Shown here in pieces: positions 1 to 6,030 of a stretch of 7,459 nt of DNA. The position numbers and the translations under genes were made by a program. How positions within the stretch are numbered: position 1 is the first letter of the stretch; each line of letters starts with the position of its first letter. The notes beneath the pieces are model-generated. The model made no database searches and was not told the origin of the DNA. It was given only the letters and a program-made list of their open reading frames with translations. Origin of the DNA: Deltaproteobacteria bacterium (GTDB lineage: Bacteria > Desulfobacterota > Desulfobulbia > Desulfobulbales > BM004); the NCBI GenBank assembly GCA_019312985.1, contig JAFDCC010000222.1:1-7459 (forward strand), in the 5' to 3' direction.

Positions 1-43
1 ACCGGTGGGATTCAATCAAGCAGGATATCATTTGAACTCGTCT

Positions 44-59
44 CCGCTGAAGTCAGCGG
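44..59. repeat. Small perfect hairpin in the left-edge intergenic region
   Basis: CCGCTGA (44-50) and TCAGCGG (53-59) are perfect inverted copies around two bases, giving a stable short stem. A second, weaker stem follows at about 59-77 (GGACAC against GTGTTCC with one bulged base). No T-run follows the stems in the minus-strand direction, so this is not a standard intrinsic terminator for the CofD-like gene that ends at 167. The rest of 1-166 holds a T8 run at 110-117 and a loose inverted repeat (AATTGCG 95-101, CGCAATT 128-134). I see no convincing complete gene there. The hairpin could be a rho-independent-like 3' end lacking its U-tract, or a leader structure for a gene beginning at about position 31 on the minus strand. 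Confidence 0.35.
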
Positions 60-166
60 GACACTCTTTCGTGTTCCTGTTTGAAGGTACTGAGAATTGC
101 GTTTTGGGATTTTTTTTCTGCAGCGACCGCAATTATGAAAGTTACGGGGCAGTACTAAAGTATAGG

Positions 167-2461
167 TTATTCATCATAGAGGGGGGAGTTTTGGCGGAAA
201 ACAGAGCGGCGGAAGAACAGCACAAGGCTTTTTCGTCTGGCGTGTTCCCTTACCTGCTCCGGTATCAAATCGGAAAGTTTTGTACGCATTATCGCCATTT
301 TATATTCTACATGCGCTGCAAACCGGTTATCAAGGTACCAGGCATAGACAAGCCCGAAAAGCATGCCGGGCGGAGTAAAGCCCTCCTGGCCATTCACCAG
401 CCTGGAATAAAGAGACGCATTAGTACCGGATTGCACCATTCTGGCCAGTTTCAAATATTCATTGAGTTCGCTGTCGCCAAGAAAGGTATTCCGTTCCTGC
501 GGCGATCGGACCGTAAGCCTGAAAATCTTGCCAATGGCTTCGTTTTTCCTGCCGAGGGGTTCCATTTCTTTTGCAGCCGCATAGTTGCCGAGCAGAGACT
601 GGCCAAGGGCAACGAGAAAGGCCGGTTCAAACCGTTTTTTTGCCGCAACAACCTCATGGCATATCTTGATTGTACTGTCCTCCGGATCATAAAACGAGAA
701 AACATTGTCCCATTCCTGGCTGCGTGACCACGTGGCCCGGTCTATAATCTCTATGGCCTTGATATTGGCAAGGTGATCCAAAAGAATATCCCGGTGAAAC
801 CAGAGAATTTCCAGGAGTTTTTCCTCAATGTTTTCCCCGCAGTTCTCCTGCCGGATCCGGGTTTCCTGCAGCCACTGTTTCAGGGCCTTATACCTCTCAC
901 AGGAATACCCGCCCTCCTTCTGCACCAGCGGAAGTTCCATGCTGTAACCCTGCGGCAGCCCTATCCCCTTCTCAGCCGGTCCGTCATGTTCGGGCAGTGA
1001 GGTAATGGCCATTAAAGTCCGTATTGCCCGGGCAAGCATTGCCGGATCATGCTGAATAACGTTGCGCTCATGCAGGGCAGCCTGGGAAAAGATTCCGGCT
1101 TCAATGGACTTGAAACCCATGGCTTCAATCTTTTCCCTGTCCATGAAAATAGGGATTTTGTCTTCCATGGCATAATTCTGGAGAACTGACCCGGAAATAC
1201 CCTGCAACCCCAGGGACAGGACATGACTGAAAAGGTCCCTGACCCCGCCCGGGGTATTGTGCTGGTATGCCTTTATGAGATCCGATACGTAGAAGCGCCT
1301 CTTCGGGTCATCACGGACAACATCGGTCTCCCCTTTCTGGACCCAGAGATTGGCGACAAGAAGCTTCAGCGCCCTTTTGTTGCGGCGCACCGCTGCCGCC
1401 AGCCCCGGAACCTGGAGAATCGGAATTGTACTTGTATAGAGACTGCCCGGCGCCAGGATAATAACATCTGCTTCTGCCAGGGACCGGATCAGTTCCGCCG
1501 GTATCTCGGGTTCCTCGACAAAGCTGACAAAGACCCGGTCAACGGGGTAACCGCGCCGGGCATGACTCGACTTATACTCCCCGGTAACCAGGGCGCCGTT
1601 GCTGTACAGAACCTGCAGCGCTGCCGGGGTGAGGGAACAGGGCATGACCGCATCTTCTGCAAGCGCCATGACCCGGGACAGTTCCTTGAGGCCCCGGTAG
1701 TCCATGGAACGGGAAAGGGAACCGGGTACGGTAGCCTGTCCCGCATTCTTCCAGATAGCGGCTGCCAGCAGAAGGTTTCCCAGGCAGTGAGGCCTGGTTA
1801 GGAGTTCAGCCAATTGGGGATCAGCAAAAATCGTTTCCAGGAGGCCCTCCAGGTATGCCTGCATCGGTTCCGGCAGAACGGCAGGAACCAGGCCCGTTGC
1901 CTTGCTGAGTTCAGCCAGGGTTCCGGGATAACTGTCAAAACGGTAATTGAACAGCTGGTGCAGTCTCCCAGCGACCTGGTAACACTCCTTTTCGTCCAAA
2001 CCGTATTTTTCCTGGAAACTTCTTTTTCTGATGGAAGAGAGCAGGACATGGCGAAGATCGCCCAGGGCCACGAGGGGCAAATCCTTCAGGAGTTCACCGG
2101 TGGAGCCGCCGTCGTCGGTAACGCAGACCACGGCTTTGGTTCGGGGGAAAATTTCCTTGAGGCCGCTGAAGGGGTCCTCGGGCCAGCTTTTGTTTCTGCT
2201 GTCGCCGCCGATGATGTTGGAAAGCCCGGTTCCGCCCCCAAGGACGACCACCCTGGTTTCCCGGACATCAAAGGCAGCCAGCGCAGCCGACAGTTCAGCC
2301 AGGCCGGCGGCTATCTTCTTGGGTATGCCATCCGGCGGTCCCTGCAGTTCCAGGTATATCAGTTTTTCGGCATATTCCTCGTAGGGCAGAACATCGAGGG
2401 GAGACCGGATAAGGGTATCCAGGGCGGCCAATCTCTCTTCTATTGCCTTGGTGCTGGGCAT
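167..2461 (-). CDS. CofD/YvcK-family protein (gluconeogenesis-factor-like) with long C-terminal extension
   Basis: The product has 764 residues. The core, about residues 68-480, is a CofD/YvcK-type domain: a glycine-rich strand end GGGTG (75-79) after a hydrophobic beta strand, the family signature TDDGGSTG (115-122), ALGDLRH (132-138), HCLGNLLL (225-232) and a late APGSLYTSTIP segment (337-347). YvcK proteins bind nucleotide-sugar-type ligands and affect gluconeogenic growth and cell-wall synthesis. CofD transfers phospholactate to the deazaflavin FO. This protein looks closer to the YvcK side, and no F420 gene is nearby. Family members are usually about 310-330 residues, so this one carries an extra N-terminal segment of about 68 residues and a C-terminal region of about 280 residues (roughly 485-764) that I do not recognise. 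The extension is soluble-looking, rich in aromatic and charged residues, with no membrane segment. The gene starts 40 bp after mdh and is probably co-transcribed with it. The ribosome binding site is weak (GGAA, 4 bases from ATG). The family call is firm, the exact function unknown. Confidence 0.88.
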   Translation of the reverse strand: MPSTKAIEERLAALDTLIRSPLDVLPYEEYAEKLIYLELQGPPDGIPKKIAAGLAELSAALAAFDVRETRVVVLGGGTGLSNIIGGDSRNKSWPEDPFSGLKEIFPRTKAVVCVTDDGGSTGELLKDLPLVALGDLRHVLLSSIRKRSFQEKYGLDEKECYQVAGRLHQLFNYRFDSYPGTLAELSKATGLVPAVLPEPMQAYLEGLLETIFADPQLAELLTRPHCLGNLLLAAAIWKNAGQATVPGSLSRSMDYRGLKELSRVMALAEDAVMPCSLTPAALQVLYSNGALVTGEYKSSHARRGYPVDRVFVSFVEEPEIPAELIRSLAEADVIILAPGSLYTSTIPILQVPGLAAAVRRNKRALKLLVANLWVQKGETDVVRDDPKRRFYVSDLIKAYQHNTPGGVRDLFSHVLSLGLQGISGSVLQNYAMEDKIPIFMDREKIEAMGFKSIEAGIFSQAALHERNVIQHDPAMLARAIRTLMAITSLPEHDGPAEKGIGLPQGYSMELPLVQKEGGYSCERYKALKQWLQETRIRQENCGENIEEKLLEILWFHRDILLDHLANIKAIEIIDRATWSRSQEWDNVFSFYDPEDSTIKICHEVVAAKKRFEPAFLVALGQSLLGNYAAAKEMEPLGRKNEAIGKIFRLTVRSPQERNTFLGDSELNEYLKLARMVQSGTNASLYSRLVNGQEGFTPPGMLFGLVYAWYLDNRFAAHVEYKMAIMRTKLSDLIPEQVREHARRKSLVLFFRRSVFRQNSPLYDE

Positions 2462-2501
2462 TGGGTTCCGTTTCTCTTTGCCGGCTTTGGAGATCGGTAT
2501 T

Positions 2502-3428
2502 TTACAGGCCGGTGGCAGTCATCTGGTTCTGAACCGCAGCAACTGATTCCTGCAGGGCCTCTTTCTCCTCATCGGTGAGAGCGAATTCCACTATCCGTTC
2601 GACCCCGCCGGTGCCAAGGACGACCGGCACCCCGAGAAAACAGCCGGAAATACCGAACTCCCCGTCCAGGTAGGCGGCGCAGGGAAGGATTCGTTTTGAA
2701 TCCCTGATAATTGCCTCGGCCATTTCAACCGCTGACAGGCCCGGGGTATAGAAGGCGCTGCCGGTTTTGAGGTGGTTGACAATCTCGATACCGCCCATCT
2801 GGGTCCGCTTGACAATATCGTTGATCTGGTCTTCAGGAAGCAGGTCGGTGATCGGAATGCCGGCAACGTTGGCGAGCCGGACAAGGGGCAGCATTTTGTC
2901 GCCGTGGATCCCCATAACCATGGCATTGACATCCATGGGTGCTACTCCCAGGGCATCGGCGAGAAAGGTGCGGTAGCGGGCGGAATCAAGAACGCCGGCC
3001 ATGCCGATCACCCGGCTGGGCGGAAAGCCCGAAACCTTGAAAGCAGTATACACCATGGCATCAATGGGGTTTGTGACCACGATCAGAACACAATCCGGCG
3101 AATGTTTGACCGCCTCTTCGGTGCAGCTCTTGACAATGGCGACATTCTTGGCAAGCAGGTCATCCCTGGACATCCCTGGTTTTCGGGCGAGGCCGGCGGT
3201 AATGATGACGATATCCGAATCGGCGGAATCGATGTAATCGTTACTGCCTTTGACTGACCAGGCAAAGTTTTCAACCGGGCCGGACTGCCACAGGTCAAGA
3301 GCCTTGCCCTGGGGCACGCCTTCCACAACATCAAGCAAAACGATATCGCCAAGACCGCGAACTGCTGCCCAGTGGGCCGCCGTCGCACCAACATTACCCG
3401 CACCGATAATAGTAATTTTCTTTCGCAT
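2502..3428 (-). CDS. mdh: Malate dehydrogenase, NAD-dependent (LDH-like type)
   Basis: This enzyme interconverts malate and oxaloacetate with NAD in the cytoplasm, in the citric acid cycle and related routes. The protein has 308 residues, a normal length for LDH-like malate dehydrogenases. Visible landmarks are the Rossmann motif GAGNVG (9-14), Asp33 at the end of the second beta strand (favours NAD over NADP), [10 protein letters not shown] (81-90) with Arg82 and Arg88 binding the substrate carboxylates, the VTNP segment with Asn120, DSARYR with Asp148 and Arg151, and GIHGD with catalytic His175. Arg82 sits where lactate dehydrogenases have Gln, which supports malate over lactate as substrate. 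I chose the ATG at 3428 because the protein then begins directly with the first beta strand and AAGGG lies 7 bases upstream. An in-frame ATG at 3506 would add 26 residues with no homologous look. The gene is first in a unit with the CofD-like gene and is divergent from rsmJ. Confidence 0.96.
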   Translation of the reverse strand: MRKKITIIGAGNVGATAAHWAAVRGLGDIVLLDVVEGVPQGKALDLWQSGPVENFAWSVKGSNDYIDSADSDIVIITAGLARKPGMSRDDLLAKNVAIVKSCTEEAVKHSPDCVLIVVTNPIDAMVYTAFKVSGFPPSRVIGMAGVLDSARYRTFLADALGVAPMDVNAMVMGIHGDKMLPLVRLANVAGIPITDLLPEDQINDIVKRTQMGGIEIVNHLKTGSAFYTPGLSAVEMAEAIIRDSKRILPCAAYLDGEFGISGCFLGVPVVLGTGGVERIVEFALTDEEKEALQESVAAVQNQMTATGL

Positions 3429-3435
3429 TGTTCTA

Positions 3436-3440
3436 CCCTT
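3436..3440 (-). promoter_or_regulatory. Ribosome binding site of mdh
   Basis: The minus strand reads AAGGG followed by 7 bases and then the ATG at 3428. This spacing is ideal and decides the start of mdh against the upstream in-frame ATG at 3506. Confidence 0.7.
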
Positions 3441-3464
3441 TTCTATATGATTCAGACATACCGC

Positions 3465-3499
3465 AATTCTGCTGCTGCCGCACATGGCAGGGCAGAATT
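3465..3499. promoter_or_regulatory. Strong imperfect hairpin in the mdh leader region
   Basis: AATTCTGC (3465-3472) pairs with GCAGAATT (3492-3499), then CTGCC (3475-3479) pairs with GGCAG (3486-3490). This gives 13 base pairs with a small 2x1 internal loop and a 6-base apical loop. It lies 36 bases upstream of the mdh start codon, between that gene and the likely divergent promoters. No T-run follows in either direction, so it is unlikely to be a simple intrinsic terminator. It could be a leader RNA structure controlling mdh or stabilising its transcript, or a DNA dyad bound by a regulator. The pairing is seen directly; the role is inferred. Confidence 0.55.
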
Positions 3500-3534
3500 T
3501 CCTCAACCCCTATCTGTTCAGCATTTTTTATCAA

Positions 3535-3564
3535 TTGTATATGGTACGTTACACTTTTTATACA
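3535..3564. promoter_or_regulatory. Possible divergent promoter/dyad, TGTATA-N17-TATACA
   Basis: TGTATA (3536-3541) and TATACA (3559-3564) are exact inverted copies separated by 17 bases. On the plus strand TTGTAT (3535-3540) and TATACA (3559-3564) can be read as -35 and -10 boxes with an 18-base spacer, placing the transcript start near 3571, right at the rsmJ ATG. By symmetry a TATACA -10-like box also exists on the minus strand, which would start an mdh transcript near 3529 with a leader of about 100 bases containing the hairpin at 3465-3499. The surrounding DNA (about 3517-3570) is clearly AT-richer than the genes. The match to sigma-70 consensus is only partial, so the promoter reading is tentative. 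Confidence 0.35.
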
Positions 3565-3572
3565 CAAACATC

Positions 3573-4358
3573 ATGACTGATAGCAACAAATCATTAACGG
3601 TGGCCGTCTGTCCAACCGGGGCCGGCCAGCATGGCCGGGCAGCAAGCCTGGCGCAAAAGCTGGCACTGCCGCTGGTTCCATGTGAATCAGAGGGATACGG
3701 CTGCCTGCTTGTCTGCACAGCAGCCGGGCTGCACCTCCGCTTCACCGGAAAAAACCCTCCGGGCCCGCTCATGGTCAATTTTACCAGTCCAGCCATGCAG
3801 TACCGCCTGAAGCACGGCGGCGGCCGTCGTCAGGCCCTGGCCCGGGCGGTGGGCTTGAAAAAAGGCTGGCAGCCTGCGGTAATCGACGCCACGGCCGGCC
3901 TGGGAAGGGACGCCTTTATTCTCGCCGCCCTGGGATGTCACGTTCACATGCTGGAGAAGGCACCGGTGCTGGCTGCCCTGCTCGAGGATGGCCTGCAGCG
4001 TGCGGCACGGTCTGAGGCGACGGCCGAAATTATCCGGCACCGGCTGCGGTTCACCCAGGCCGACAGCCTCGATTTCCTGCAGCACCTCCATGCGGAAGCG
4101 TATCCGGATGTCATCTACATCGACCCCATGTTTCCCGAACGGACCAAAAGCAGCCTGGTCAAAAAAGAGATGCGCATTCTTCGCAGCCTGAGCGGCGCTG
4201 ACGAAAATGGCCCCGAACTCCTGGATGTTTCACTGCGCCGGGCCCGGAACCGGGTCGTGGTCAAGAGGCCGCGCCTGGCGCCGCCCCTGCTGGACCGGCA
4301 CGAGCCGTCGCACCGGATCATGGGAAAAAGCAGCCGCTTTGATGTCTACCTGGTCTGA
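3573..4358 (+). CDS. rsmJ: 16S rRNA (guanine(1516)-N(2))-methyltransferase RsmJ
   Basis: RsmJ (formerly YhiQ) uses S-adenosylmethionine to methylate N2 of G1516 in the 3' minor domain of 16S rRNA in the 30S subunit. From the ATG at 3573 the protein has 261 residues, close to the roughly 250 of the E. coli enzyme. Typical features are the central segment with MVNFTSPAMQYR (67-78) and HGGGRRQALARAVG (81-94), the SAM-binding motif VIDATAGLGRDAF (103-115), an acidic strand end at Glu128, and the catalytic-type motif IDPMFPERTKSS (183-194) followed by VKKEMRILR. The C-terminus (SSRFDVYLV) is also family-like. The open frame extends upstream to 3372, but that stretch reads antisense over mdh and the leader and lacks the family look. 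No Shine-Dalgarno sequence precedes the ATG at 3573; GTG at 3600 is an alternative without better support. The gene is transcribed alone, divergent from mdh, and converges on the aminotransferase gene with a 20-bp gap and no visible terminator. Confidence 0.93.
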   Translation: MTDSNKSLTVAVCPTGAGQHGRAASLAQKLALPLVPCESEGYGCLLVCTAAGLHLRFTGKNPPGPLMVNFTSPAMQYRLKHGGGRRQALARAVGLKKGWQPAVIDATAGLGRDAFILAALGCHVHMLEKAPVLAALLEDGLQRAARSEATAEIIRHRLRFTQADSLDFLQHLHAEAYPDVIYIDPMFPERTKSSLVKKEMRILRSLSGADENGPELLDVSLRRARNRVVVKRPRLAPPLLDRHEPSHRIMGKSSRFDVYLV

Positions 4359-4378
4359 AATAATCTTCTGGTGCGCGG

Positions 4379-5587
4379 TTAACCAAGTGTGGCAGCAACC
4401 TTTTCAATTGCCGCGTCTATCTGTGCCAAACGCTCCCGCGACAGCTTCACCGGCACCTGGTATGCCAGGAGCCTGTTCATGATGGCGGCTGAACGGGAGA
4501 GGTTCTCCGGGTCGTACACCACTTTCTGCCGGCCCTGACGATCCCTGAACGGCCAACCGCTGCTGCAGGTGGTCGCCCCGTTCGCCAGGTGCTCCCAATT
4601 TGGATAATAGTGCCACTTGTTCTCGGCAAAAGAGATGGCCCCTGCCCCGTTGTCCTGGAGAAGACGGTTTACCTCCCGGGCCCGTTCCCGGTTCGGCAGA
4701 AAAAATGCGAGGAAGGTGGCAGAGTCACCCGCTTCATCCACGAGGGTCCTGAAGGTGACCCCCGGCAGCCTGCTGACAGACTGGCGCAGAAGTTCTTTGT
4801 TTTTTCTTTGGGCCAGGAGGATGTCGTCGAGCCGGGAAAGCTGGGCGATACCGATGGCCCCCTGGAGCTCCATCATTCGGTAGTTGAAGCCGATGAAACT
4901 CCTGCCTTCCCCTGCCCTGCCGCCGGGATTCGGCACATGGTCGTGGCCGTGATCATGGTATTCCGCCATGGTGCGCCATGTCTTTTCATCATCCGTTATC
5001 ACCATCCCCCCCTCGCCGGTGGTGATTGTCTTGACCGCCCCGAACGAAAAGGCGCCGCACCTGCCGAAGGTGCCCAGGTAGCTGCCGCGCCACTTACCGC
5101 CGGCTGCCTGGGATACATCCTCGATTACCGGAATGGCGCAGCGGTCGGCAATTGCCATGATCTCGTCTATCCTGGCCCCTGATCCGAGCATATGCACCGG
5201 GATTATCGCTTTTGTCCGGTCGGTTAACTTTTTTTCCAGGTCGGCAGGGTCCATGTTGAGAGTCGTATCAACTTCGGTAAAGACAGGAATGGCGCCGATA
5301 TCGAGAATTGCCTCCCAGGTCCCGACAAAGGTGAATCCCTGGGTGACAACCTCGTCTCCCGGACCGACTCCAAGCACCTTCAGTGCCACTTTCAGGGCAG
5401 CGGTTCCCGAAGTCACTGCCTGGGCGTAACCGGCCCCGACATACCGGGCGAAATTCTCCTCAAAGGTGCGGACCTTGTAAATTCCCTGCCGCTGTTCCCC
5501 GAATTCGTAGCGGAAGAGAACGCCCGTTTCCAGCACCTCGGAGATCTCCTGCTTTTCCCTGTCGCCAAAAACTTCAAAACCTGGCAT
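4379..5587 (-). CDS. DegT/DnrJ/EryC1/StrS-family aminotransferase, KdnA-like
   Basis: This is a PLP-dependent sugar aminotransferase of fold type I, 402 residues and full length. Visible features are SGTAAL (60-65) holding the PLP phosphate, GDEVVTQGFTFV (77-88), EDVSQAAGG (156-164) with Asp157 and Gln160 over the cofactor, and the Schiff-base lysine Lys186 in FSFGAVKTITTGEGG (180-194). The N-terminal MPGFEVFG, the HDHGHDH cluster (211-217) and NKWHYYPNWEHL (323-334) resemble, from memory, KdnA of Shewanella. KdnA converts the 8-keto form of Kdo to 8-amino-3,8-dideoxy-manno-octulosonate for lipopolysaccharide. Its partner KdnB, an iron-type alcohol dehydrogenase, is absent here, so the substrate is uncertain and another nucleotide or keto sugar is possible. 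GGGAG lies 8 bases before the ATG at 5587. The gene follows panD by 65 bp and is probably the last gene of the pan operon or a closely following unit. Family call is firm; KdnA role is moderate. Confidence 0.88.
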   Translation of the reverse strand: MPGFEVFGDREKQEISEVLETGVLFRYEFGEQRQGIYKVRTFEENFARYVGAGYAQAVTSGTAALKVALKVLGVGPGDEVVTQGFTFVGTWEAILDIGAIPVFTEVDTTLNMDPADLEKKLTDRTKAIIPVHMLGSGARIDEIMAIADRCAIPVIEDVSQAAGGKWRGSYLGTFGRCGAFSFGAVKTITTGEGGMVITDDEKTWRTMAEYHDHGHDHVPNPGGRAGEGRSFIGFNYRMMELQGAIGIAQLSRLDDILLAQRKNKELLRQSVSRLPGVTFRTLVDEAGDSATFLAFFLPNRERAREVNRLLQDNGAGAISFAENKWHYYPNWEHLANGATTCSSGWPFRDRQGRQKVVYDPENLSRSAAIMNRLLAYQVPVKLSRERLAQIDAAIEKVAATLG

Positions 5588-5595
5588 TCAGCATA

Positions 5596-5600
5596 CTCCC
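5596..5600 (-). promoter_or_regulatory. Ribosome binding site of the KdnA-like gene
   Basis: The minus strand reads GGGAG, 8 bases, then the ATG at 5587. It supports the start giving MPGFE, which matches the expected family N-terminus. The remaining 65-bp gap to panD shows only a 5-bp stem (5622-5626 with 5635-5639) and no T-run, so nothing there clearly ends transcription from panD. Confidence 0.6.
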
Positions 5601-5652
5601 TGCCGTTTACAAGTTTTCCCGCCTGCCGGTGGCTGCAGGAGCAAAAGAGAAA

Positions 5653-6015
5653 CTACCGGCGCAGCCATTTTTTTATCTTGTTCTTGCTGTTCAACAGGAC
5701 GATTCTCGGCCGGTAGCCGGAAAGCTGTTCCGGGGTGAAAAAGGCGTAACTGACAATAATTATCTGGTCGCCGATCATACCCTTGCGGGCGGCTGCGCCG
5801 TTCAGGCCGATGACCCCCGAACCGGGGTCGCCTTCAATGGCATAGGTATCAAAACGTTCACCGTTATTGATATTATAGACCATGACCCTTTCGTAGGGGA
5901 GAAGGTCCACTGCGTCCATGAGCTCCCGGTCGATTGTCAGGCTGCCCTCATAGTTCAGGTCAGCTTCTGTAATTGTTGCCCTGTGGATCTTTGATTTCAA
6001 CATGTGCCGTTGCAT
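5653..6015 (-). CDS. panD: Aspartate 1-decarboxylase proenzyme PanD
   Basis: PanD removes the alpha-carboxyl of L-aspartate to make beta-alanine for pantothenate and coenzyme A synthesis. It is a pyruvoyl enzyme that cuts itself. The 120-residue protein carries the self-cleavage site YEGS at 22-25, so cleavage falls between Gly24 and Ser25 and turns Ser25 into the pyruvoyl group. Lys9, Tyr22, Arg54, Thr57, Tyr58 and the Asn72-Gly73 pair (NGAAA), which shape the active site and processing, are all present, so the enzyme should be active. I chose the ATG at 6015 over the in-frame ATG at 6003 because GGTGA lies 6 bases upstream and the numbering then agrees with the E. coli protein. The C-terminal tail is strongly basic (KNKIKKWLRR). 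The gene begins 15 bp after the panC stop codon, which indicates one operon and probably coupled translation. Confidence 0.97.
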   Translation of the reverse strand: MQRHMLKSKIHRATITEADLNYEGSLTIDRELMDAVDLLPYERVMVYNINNGERFDTYAIEGDPGSGVIGLNGAAARKGMIGDQIIIVSYAFFTPEQLSGYRPRIVLLNSKNKIKKWLRR

Positions 6016-6021
6016 AGCAGT

Positions 6022-6026
6022 TCACC
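6022..6026 (-). promoter_or_regulatory. Ribosome binding site of panD
   Basis: GGTGA lies in the 15-bp gap between the panC stop (6031-6033) and the panD ATG at 6015, 6 bases from that ATG. It decides the longer start MQRHM rather than the ATG four codons later. Confidence 0.6.
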
Positions 6027-6030
6027 GTTG

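Noticed and set aside
95..134. Inverted repeat AATTGCG/CGCAATT around a T8 run, looked at as a terminator
   Set aside because: The arms are only 7 bp with a 26-base spacer, and the T-run is inside the loop and on the wrong strand for the minus-strand gene ending at 167.
1814..2578. Long plus-strand open frame (254 codons) opposite the CofD-like gene; similar ones at 5-727 and 1223-1801
   Set aside because: They lie antisense to a clear protein family member, lack recognisable motifs, and are expected in GC-rich coding DNA.
3429..3506. N-terminal extension of malate dehydrogenase to the ATG at 3506
   Set aside because: The added 26 residues do not resemble the family, they would translate through the leader hairpin, and a good ribosome binding site fixes the start at 3428.
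3372..3572. Upstream extension of RsmJ to 3372
   Set aside because: It would overlap the start of mdh on the other strand and add 67 residues absent from the family.
3541..3576. Eleven-codon frame starting at ATG 3541 whose TGA overlaps the rsmJ ATG, resembling a leader peptide
   Set aside because: It has no ribosome binding site and no codon bias or repeated codons suggesting attenuation; the overlap is probably chance.
5622..5639. Short stem CCTGC/GCAGG between panD and the aminotransferase, considered as a terminator
   Set aside because: Only 5 base pairs and no T-run; it does not support a transcription stop.
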